Assembly: GCF_010669125.1 (NCBI RefSeq)
Contig: NZ_CP048630.1
Span: 3,902,001 to 3,966,000, forward strand
From: Ancylobacter pratisalsi
GTDB taxonomy: Bacteria; Pseudomonadota; Alphaproteobacteria; Rhizobiales; Xanthobacteraceae
DNA length: 64,000 nt
Direction of reading: 5' to 3'
The position numbers and the translations under genes are program-made. The notes under the pieces are model-generated. The model was not told the DNA's origin and did not search any database. It was given only the letters and a program-made list of their open reading frames with translations. Shown in pieces: positions 58,686 to 64,000 of this stretch (its first letter is position 1; each line of letters starts with the position of its first letter).

Positions 58686-60353
58686 ATGTCCCGTCTCGAC
58701 AATTCCCGTGTTGTCCGCGCCCCCCACGGCACCGAGCTGTCCGCCAAGAGCTGGCTGACCGAAGCGCCGTTGCGCATGCTGATGAACAACCTCGACCCCG
58801 ACGTCGCCGAAAAGCCCGGCGAGCTGGTGGTTTATGGCGGCATCGGGCGTGCGGCGCGGGACTGGGAGTGCTTCGACAAGATCGTCGCGACGCTAAGGAC
58901 ACTGGAGACCGACCAGACACTTCTGGTGCAGTCCGGCAAGCCGGTGGGCGTGTTCCGCACCCACAAGGACGCGCCACGGGTTCTGATCGCCAACTCAAAC
59001 CTGGTGCCGCGCTGGGCGACCTGGGAGCACTTCAACGAGCTCGATAAGAAGGGGCTCATGATGTACGGCCAGATGACGGCCGGTTCTTGGATCTATATCG
59101 GCGCCCAGGGCATCGTGCAGGGCACCTACGAGACCTTTGTGGAGATGGGTCGCCAGCATTTCGGCGGTTCGCTGAAGGGCAAGTGGATCCTCACGGGCGG
59201 GCTTGGTGGCATGGGCGGCGCGCAGCCGCTGGCGGCGACGATGGCGGGTGCGAGCTGCCTCGCCATCGAGTGCCGGCCGTCTTCCATCGAGTTTCGCCTG
59301 CGCACCGGCTATCTCGACACCTCGACCACCAGCCTCGACGAAGCGCTGATGATGATTGAGAAGTCCTGCGCGGAGGGCAAGCCGCTCTCGGTCGGCCTTC
59401 TCGGCAACACGGCCGAAATTCTGCCCGAGCTGGTGAGGCGTGGGGTGAAGCCGGACGTGGTGACCGACCAGACCTCCGCGCATGACCCGGTGAACGGCTA
59501 TCTGCCGATCGGCTGGACGCTCGCTGAGTGGGAGGACCGCAAGCAGAGTGACCCGGCCGGCGTTTCCAAGGCCGCCAAGGCTTCGATGGCCGTTCATGTG
59601 AAGGCGATGCTCGACTTCTACCATGCGGGCATCCCGACGGTGGACTATGGCAACAACATCCGCCAGATGGCGCTGGAAGAGGGCGTGTCGAACGCCTTCG
59701 ACTTCCCCGGCTTCGTTCCGGCCTATATCCGCCCGCTGTTCTGCCGCGGTATCGGTCCGTTCCGCTGGGCGGCGCTCTCGGGCGACCCGGAAGACATTTA
59801 CAAGACCGATGCCAAGGTGAAGGAGCTGATCCCGGATAACGCCCATCTGCACAACTGGCTGGACATGGCGCGCGAGCGCATCCACTTCCAGGGGCTGCCG
59901 GCGCGCATCTGCTGGGTAGGCCTGGGCGATCGCCACCGGCTTGGCCTCGCCTTCAACGAGATGGTGCGCAAGGGCGAACTGAAGGCACCGATCGTGATCG
60001 GCCGTGACCATCTCGACAGCGGCTCCGTCGCCTCGCCCAATCGCGAGACCGAGGCGATGCGCGACGGCTCGGACGCGGTGTCCGACTGGCCACTGCTCAA
60101 CGCGCTTCTCAACACCGCCTCGGGCGCCACCTGGGTGTCGCTGCACCATGGCGGCGGTGTCGGCATGGGCTTCTCCCAGCATGCGGGTATGGTGATCTGC
60201 TGCGACGGCACCGCGGATGCCGATGCACGCCTCGCCCGCGTTCTGTGGAACGACCCGGCGACCGGCGTGATGCGCCATGCGGACGCCGGCTATCAGATCG
60301 CCATCGATTGCGCCCGGGAGCACCAGCTCAACCTGCCGGGCATCCTCGGCTAA
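58686..60353 (+). CDS. hutU: Urocanate hydratase
   Basis: The 555-residue NAD-dependent enzyme has [55 protein letters not shown] and the catalytic-cysteine region [11 protein letters not shown]. It converts urocanate to imidazolonepropionate, the second step. GAGGAGAG precedes the ATG, ten bases after hutG. Confidence 0.98.
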   Translation: MSRLDNSRVVRAPHGTELSAKSWLTEAPLRMLMNNLDPDVAEKPGELVVYGGIGRAARDWECFDKIVATLRTLETDQTLLVQSGKPVGVFRTHKDAPRVLIANSNLVPRWATWEHFNELDKKGLMMYGQMTAGSWIYIGAQGIVQGTYETFVEMGRQHFGGSLKGKWILTGGLGGMGGAQPLAATMAGASCLAIECRPSSIEFRLRTGYLDTSTTSLDEALMMIEKSCAEGKPLSVGLLGNTAEILPELVRRGVKPDVVTDQTSAHDPVNGYLPIGWTLAEWEDRKQSDPAGVSKAAKASMAVHVKAMLDFYHAGIPTVDYGNNIRQMALEEGVSNAFDFPGFVPAYIRPLFCRGIGPFRWAALSGDPEDIYKTDAKVKELIPDNAHLHNWLDMARERIHFQGLPARICWVGLGDRHRLGLAFNEMVRKGELKAPIVIGRDHLDSGSVASPNRETEAMRDGSDAVSDWPLLNALLNTASGATWVSLHHGGGVGMGFSQHAGMVICCDGTADADARLARVLWNDPATGVMRHADAGYQIAIDCAREHQLNLPGILG

Positions 60354-60363
60354 GGGGCGCCCG

Positions 60364-60951
60364 ATGCGGATCCTTCGCGCCGCCGATCATGCGGTCATGC
60401 CCTGGAAGAACGGCGCCGGCGCGACGACGCAGATCGCGGTCGCGCCGACCGGTGCCGGGCTCGACAGCTTCGACTGGCGTGTGAGCATGGCAGCGGTGAT
60501 CGAGGACGGGCCGTTCTCGACCTTTCCGGGCGTCGACCGCACGCTTGCGGTGCTGGAGGGGGAGGGGATCGTGCTGGACGTCGCAGGCCGTGCGCCGTGC
60601 GAGTTGACGCGGGAGAGCCCGCCGGCGGCCTTTCCCGGCGATGCGCCGACCCATGGCCGGCTGATCAACGGACCCATCACCGATCTCAACGTCATGAGCC
60701 GGCGCGGGCGCCTGAGTCACCGGCTGACGCGGTGTGTCATCGACCAACCCGCGATGATCGCGCCGGAACAGGGCATCATGATGCTGCTCACTCTGGCGCC
60801 GGGCCTCGTGGTTGACGGCGAGCGGCTGGGCACGCTGGACGCGGTCCTGTTCGACACCCCGGTGGCGGTCGAGGGAGATGCGCCGGCAGGGGCGGGCGTC
60901 GTCTGCTTTCTGGTGGAGCTGTGGGAAACGGCCGGCGACCTCGACAAATAA
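60364..60951 (+). CDS. hutD: HutD-family protein
   Basis: The 195-residue cupin-like protein starts MRILRAADHAVMPWKNGAGATTQIAV and has DWRVSMAAVIEDGPFSTFPGVDR, both typical of the HutD/Ves family (PF05962). HutD has been proposed to limit hut expression, perhaps by binding N-formylglutamate. It is the last gene of the hutIHGUD operon; an operator copy lies right after its stop codon. Confidence 0.93.
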   Translation: MRILRAADHAVMPWKNGAGATTQIAVAPTGAGLDSFDWRVSMAAVIEDGPFSTFPGVDRTLAVLEGEGIVLDVAGRAPCELTRESPPAAFPGDAPTHGRLINGPITDLNVMSRRGRLSHRLTRCVIDQPAMIAPEQGIMMLLTLAPGLVVDGERLGTLDAVLFDTPVAVEGDAPAGAGVVCFLVELWETAGDLDK

Positions 60952-60960
60952 GTCTATACA
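60952..60960. promoter_or_regulatory. Hut operator candidate, copy 2
   Basis: AGTCTATACA followed by AATAACA starts at the last base of the hutD stop codon. It matches copies 1 and 3 and lies about 300 bases upstream of the amino-acid permease genes, which suggests that the importer belongs to the regulon. Confidence 0.55.
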
Positions 60961-61263
60961 AATAACAATGACATTTCGGCCTTGAATGAACGTCTTCAGG
61001 ATGTGTGACTTGGAAAGGCTCAGGTTCGGACGGATCGTCCACCCTCGCGGCGCCGCCGCGCGGGGGCGTCGTGGCCTTTCGAGGACTGCGGACCGACGTC
61101 CCGTGCCCGCGCGCTTGGCTGGCATCTTGCTTTCCATACGTTCCTTTACGTTATCCCTGGTGGGCTTTTCGACGTTCCCCAGGGGCGTTGGAGCGCACGT
61201 GCCGGCATCGTGTAAGGATGACGGGGCGGCGTGGAACAAGACGCGTCTCAGCCTGGAGCCTTG
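60952..61263. other. Long intergenic region hutD - amino-acid permease
   Basis: It holds operator copy 2 at its left end and otherwise GC-rich sequence. A short open frame (60986-61264) has no ribosome site and biased composition, so I do not call it a gene. If transcription starts near the operator, the leader is about 250 bases long. GGAG precedes the ATG at 61264. Confidence 0.5.
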
Positions 61264-61923
61264 ATGTTCAATACCGAGATCATCATCAAATCCCTGCCGC
61301 TGCTGCTGCACGCCTCGATATGGACCGTGGTCTACTCGCTGACGTCGGTCGCGATCGGCTTCTGCATCGGCACACTGATGTGCGCGGCAGGGCTGTCCTC
61401 CTCGCGCGTCGGCCGGGGTATTTCCACCTTCTACGTCAGCTTCTTCCGAGGCGTGCCACTGCTGGTGCAGCTTCTCATCTCCTATTACTGCCTGCCGCTG
61501 ATCGGGATTAACGTACCGTCATCGGTGGCGGCGGTCGGCACGTTGGCACTGTGCACGGGGGCCTATATCGCGGAGATCCTGCGCGGCGGTTTTCTCGGCA
61601 TCCCTGCGGGCCTGGTCGAAGCCGCGCGGATGGTAGGACTGTCGCGCGCCCAGATCATCACCCGCATCGAAGTGCCGCTCGCCGTGCGCTTCACGCTGCC
61701 GTCGCTGATCAATGAGACGACGATGATGGTGAAGGCCTCGTCGCTGATCTCAGTCGTCGGCGTGCTGGAACTGACGCGCCTTGCCCAGAACATCGCCACT
61801 TCCACTTTCCAGCCGCTTGAAATCTATCTGACGGCGGGCGCGATTTATTTCGCCATCAACGGCGTGATCACCATGCTCGGTTCGCTCGTCGAGAGCCGCT
61901 TCCAGCTGGAGAAAGCGCGATGA
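61264..61923 (+). CDS. Amino-acid ABC importer permease 1 (HisM/GlnP type)
   Basis: The 219-residue protein has about five membrane segments and the family pattern FFRGVPLLVQLL near residue 60, the coupling loop EILRGGFLGIPAGLVEAARMVGLS and SLISVVGVLEL. It belongs to polar amino-acid importers. The ATG at 61264 is preceded by GGAG; the stop overlaps the next start (ATGA). Context in a hut regulon suggests histidine or urocanate as cargo (inference). Confidence 0.92.
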   Translation: MFNTEIIIKSLPLLLHASIWTVVYSLTSVAIGFCIGTLMCAAGLSSSRVGRGISTFYVSFFRGVPLLVQLLISYYCLPLIGINVPSSVAAVGTLALCTGAYIAEILRGGFLGIPAGLVEAARMVGLSRAQIITRIEVPLAVRFTLPSLINETTMMVKASSLISVVGVLELTRLAQNIATSTFQPLEIYLTAGAIYFAINGVITMLGSLVESRFQLEKAR

Positions 61924-62591
61924 CGTTCAATCCAGCTATATTGACCGACCACTGGCGTGAACTGCTCGACGGCATGATACTGACCATCCTGATCTGGGTG
62001 GGCGGCACGGTGCTTGGGCTGGCCATCGGGCTTGTGGTGGCGACGCTGCAGCTTTTTACCAATCGCTGGGTGGCGGCCCCACTGACCTTCTACGTCGCGC
62101 TGATGCGCGGCACTCCGTTCCTGATCCAGCTCTTCGTGATCTACTATGGCGGCCCCTCCTTCGGCCTCGACCTGACGCCGATGGTTGCCGGCGTAGCCGG
62201 TCTTGCGCTCTATGGCGGGGCCTACTTCTCGGAGATCTTCCGCGCCGGCTTCCTCTCGGTTCCGCCCGGCCAGATCGAGGCGGCGCGGATGATGGGCATC
62301 AGCCGGTTGAGCATCGTTCGCCATGTGCAGCTGCCCCAGATGCTGGTGATCATCCTGCCGGCACTCGCCAACATGACGGTGCTGCTCTCCAAGGAGACTG
62401 CGGTGCTCTCGGTCATCACCGTGAACGAGCTGACCTCGGTGGTGCAGTCGATCGGCTCCACCACCTTCGCTTTTGCCGAGACGCTGCTGTTCCTTGCGCT
62501 CGTCTACTGGGCATTCCTCGAAATCGTCACCGCCGCCGCGCGCCGACTGGAAAAGCGGGTTGGCCGCTTCATGCTGCGTGGACAGGGCTAA
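61920..62591 (+). CDS. Amino-acid ABC importer permease 2 (HisQ/GlnP type)
   Basis: The 223-residue permease has the same architecture as the previous gene, with ALMRGTPFLIQLFVIYYG, EIFRAGFLSVPPGQIEAARMMGIS and ETAVLSVITVNEL. The two are probably partners in a heterodimeric channel. Coupled by a four-base overlap. Confidence 0.92.
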   Translation: MTFNPAILTDHWRELLDGMILTILIWVGGTVLGLAIGLVVATLQLFTNRWVAAPLTFYVALMRGTPFLIQLFVIYYGGPSFGLDLTPMVAGVAGLALYGGAYFSEIFRAGFLSVPPGQIEAARMMGISRLSIVRHVQLPQMLVIILPALANMTVLLSKETAVLSVITVNELTSVVQSIGSTTFAFAETLLFLALVYWAFLEIVTAAARRLEKRVGRFMLRGQG

Positions 62592-62606
62592 CGGGAGATG
62601 ACGGAT

Positions 62607-63416
62607 ATGAGCAACCGGCCGATCATCGACGTGCGCGAGGTCTGGAAACGCTTCGGCAATGTGGAGGTGCTGAAGGGCATCGACCTGTCGATCAACAAGT
62701 CCGACGTGACCTGCATTATCGGACCGTCGGGTTCGGGCAAGAGCACCTTGCTGCGCTGCATCGCCTTCCTTGAGGAATACAGCGAGGGCGAGATCTATAT
62801 CGAGGGCGAACTGCTCGGCTTCTCGCTGGAGGGCGGCAAGCGGCGGCGCGTTTCCGATGCCGAGGTGCAGCGCGTGCGCCGCAATGTCGGATTCGTGTTT
62901 CAGCAGTTCAATCTGTGGCCGCATATGACGGCGCAGGAGAACGTGGCGGCGCCGTTGAGGCTGGGCCGCGGCATCGGGCCGGCCGAGGCGGCGCAGCGTG
63001 CCGGCGCCATGCTGGAGAAAGTCGGCCTCTCCGCGCGGGCCAACGCCTATCCGAGCCAGCTTTCCGGTGGCCAGCAGCAGCGTGTCGGTATCGCCCGCGC
63101 GCTCGCCATGGAGCCGCATATCATGCTGTTCGACGAGCCGACCTCGGCGCTGGACCCCGAGCTTGTCGGCGAAGTGCTTCAGGTGATGCGCGACCTGGCA
63201 GCCGAAGGCATGACCATGGCGGTGGTGACACACGAGATGGGCTTCGCCGCGCAGGTGGCGGACACGGTGGTCTTCATCGACGAGGGAAAGATCGCAGTGA
63301 GCGGCTCGCCGGACCATGTGTTCCGCCGCGATCCCAATCCCCGGCTCCGGCAGTTCCTGCAAAACTATTTCGAGCGTAACGTATTCTGGCAATCGGAAGA
63401 GACGCCCTCGTCATGA
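62607..63416 (+). CDS. Amino-acid ABC importer ATP-binding protein
   Basis: The protein (269 residues from 62607) has Walker [10 protein letters not shown] near residue 42, Q-loop [14 protein letters not shown], signature [10 protein letters not shown], Walker [14 protein letters not shown] and the switch histidine in VVTHEMGFA, all typical of HisP/GlnQ. I chose 62607 because GGGAG is then well spaced; an ATG at 62598 is only two bases after it. It energises the two permeases upstream. Confidence 0.95.
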   Translation: MSNRPIIDVREVWKRFGNVEVLKGIDLSINKSDVTCIIGPSGSGKSTLLRCIAFLEEYSEGEIYIEGELLGFSLEGGKRRRVSDAEVQRVRRNVGFVFQQFNLWPHMTAQENVAAPLRLGRGIGPAEAAQRAGAMLEKVGLSARANAYPSQLSGGQQQRVGIARALAMEPHIMLFDEPTSALDPELVGEVLQVMRDLAAEGMTMAVVTHEMGFAAQVADTVVFIDEGKIAVSGSPDHVFRRDPNPRLRQFLQNYFERNVFWQSEETPSS

Positions 63417-63465
63417 GCGCCGGGCACGCACCGTAAGTGGTCATGTTGCGGCTCTCGACCTCTTA

Positions 63466-63475
63466 TGTCTATACT
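63466..63475. promoter_or_regulatory. Hut operator candidate, copy 3
   Basis: TGTCTATACT followed by TAATAGTC, 70 bases upstream of the binding-protein gene. It agrees with copies 1 and 2 in at least eight of ten core positions and in the TAATA-like flank. Confidence 0.55.
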
Positions 63476-63544
63476 TAATAGTCAAAGAAACACGGACGGC
63501 CGCTGCGTCACCCGTGACAATCCGTTGGGGAACAGGAGAGACCT

Positions 63545-64000
63545 ATGCAGCTTCTCGATCGGCGCTCCGCCGTGATCCGCACCGTTCGGCTCGCCGCCCT
63601 GGGCGTGGCCGCTTCCATGACCTTCGCCGGGCTTGCCCACGCTGAGGATCTACTTGCCAAGGTTAAGGCCAAGGGCGAACTGACCGTCGGCACTGAGCTG
63701 CAGTTTGCGCCATTCGACTTCATCGAGGACGGCAAGCAGGCCGGCATGAACAAGGAGATCTTTGCCGAGATCGGTAAGGAACTCGGCGTGAAGATCACCT
63801 TCCTCGACCTGCCGTGGCCGAGCGTGCTTCCCGGCCTCGAGGCGGGCAAGTTCGACATGGTGGCCGGTCCTGCGACGATCACCAATGCCCGCATGGAACG
63901 CTACCGCTTCTCTTCGCCGATCGCGAACGCGACCGTCGCGATCCTGAAGAAGAAGGGCGACACCTCGATCACCAAGCCGGCAGATATTGCAGGCAAGAAG
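63545..64000 (+). CDS. Amino-acid ABC importer substrate-binding protein (family 3), cut by window end
   Basis: The frame from the ATG at 63545 stays open to the last base (152 codons). AGGAG lies six bases before the start. A signal peptide ends near LAHA-EDLL (residue 33), and the mature part is a family 3 solute-binding protein: GELTVGTELQFAPFDFIEDGKQAGMN-type first lobe with the E-L-Q-F-A-P-F-D motif, the FDMVAGPATITNARMERYRFSSP segment and a Lys-rich stretch. The C-terminal half lies beyond the window. With the preceding importer genes it probably binds histidine, urocanate or a related amino acid. Confidence 0.92.
   Translation, partial: MQLLDRRSAVIRTVRLAALGVAASMTFAGLAHAEDLLAKVKAKGELTVGTELQFAPFDFIEDGKQAGMNKEIFAEIGKELGVKITFLDLPWPSVLPGLEAGKFDMVAGPATITNARMERYRFSSPIANATVAILKKKGDTSITKPADIAGKK

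Noticed and set aside
56378..58789. 803-codon open frame antisense to hutH and hutG
   Set aside because: The opposite strand encodes complete HutH and HutG with catalytic motifs; the antisense product has no recognisable fold and lacks a ribosome site.
60986..61264. Possible 92-residue protein between hutD and the permease genes
   Set aside because: No ribosome site, Arg/Pro-rich composition, no signal or domain, and ends at the start of the permease gene.
61845..63392. 515-codon open frame antisense to the amino-acid importer genes
   Set aside because: Covers two real genes with intact ABC motifs; His/Glu-rich antisense composition.

Overview
The window looks like an ordinary chromosomal segment of a GC-rich alphaproteobacterium, most likely a member of the Hyphomicrobiales (Rhizobiales); a Xanthobacteraceae-like host such as Ancylobacter, Starkeya or Xanthobacter is a guess. 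Supporting evidence is the order tRNA-Leu / tig / clpP / clpX / lon / hup / tRNA-Val / HAD phosphatase / ATP12 chaperone, a glnB-glnA operon with a sigma-54-type promoter, a DUF1127 small protein, OpgGH glucan synthesis, and TTAA-N7-TTAA boxes of the CtrA type. No insertion sequence, prophage, CRISPR array, rRNA operon or replication origin was seen.

Layout. (1) 1-12.0 kb is a polysaccharide assembly locus: a Wzz/BY-kinase-like protein whose kinase domain is degenerate, a Wzx-type flippase, a small secreted protein, a Wza-like export lipoprotein, a WecG/TagA glycosyltransferase, a Wzy-like membrane protein, an FkbM methyltransferase, a GH18 protein, a polyprenyl-phosphate sugar-1-phosphate transferase and a UDP-glucuronate-epimerase-like enzyme. 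(2) 11.9-14.7 kb holds trmFO, translationally coupled to a kinase-like protein that carries an acyl-CoA-synthetase C-domain-like tail, followed by a DUF1127 gene. (3) 14.9-25.5 kb is housekeeping: metY, a CoA-binding protein, a thioesterase, rplM-rpsI, a membrane GGDEF enzyme, glnB-glnA, the NAD(P)HX repair enzyme, tRNA-Leu and tig. (4) 25.8-33.3 kb is protein quality control (clpP, clpX, lon), HU, tRNA-Val, a HAD phosphatase and ATP12. (5) 33.6-42.0 kb is a second envelope-polysaccharide locus: a secreted protein, an outer-membrane beta-barrel, a PPP phosphatase, an O-antigen-ligase/Wzy protein, a second Wza-like lipoprotein, an intact Wzc-type BY-kinase and a coupled membrane protein. (6) 42.0-44.2 kb is pta-ackA. 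(7) 44.4-49.4 kb is a GntR regulator divergent from a NitT/TauT-type ABC importer with two different permeases and a fumarylacetoacetase-fold hydrolase. (8) 49.5-53.2 kb is opgG-opgH. (9) 53.2 kb to the end is a histidine-utilisation regulon: ridA-like/hutF divergent from hutI-H-G-U-D, then an amino-acid ABC importer whose binding-protein gene runs off the window.

How it fits together. The two polysaccharide loci each contain chain-length, export and polymerase parts, and each has a TTAA-N7-TTAA box upstream, so cell-cycle control of surface polysaccharide is a reasonable inference. The hut genes encode the five-step route (HutH, HutU, HutI, HutF, HutG); three near-identical copies of a TGTCTATACA-type site lie in the hutF/hutI gap, after hutD and before the binding-protein gene, which suggests that catabolism and uptake share one repressor not encoded here. 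Items most worth follow-up are the kinase/synthetase-tail fusion, the pseudokinase Wzc homologue, the shared hut operator, and the GntR/ABC/hydrolase operon of unknown substrate.
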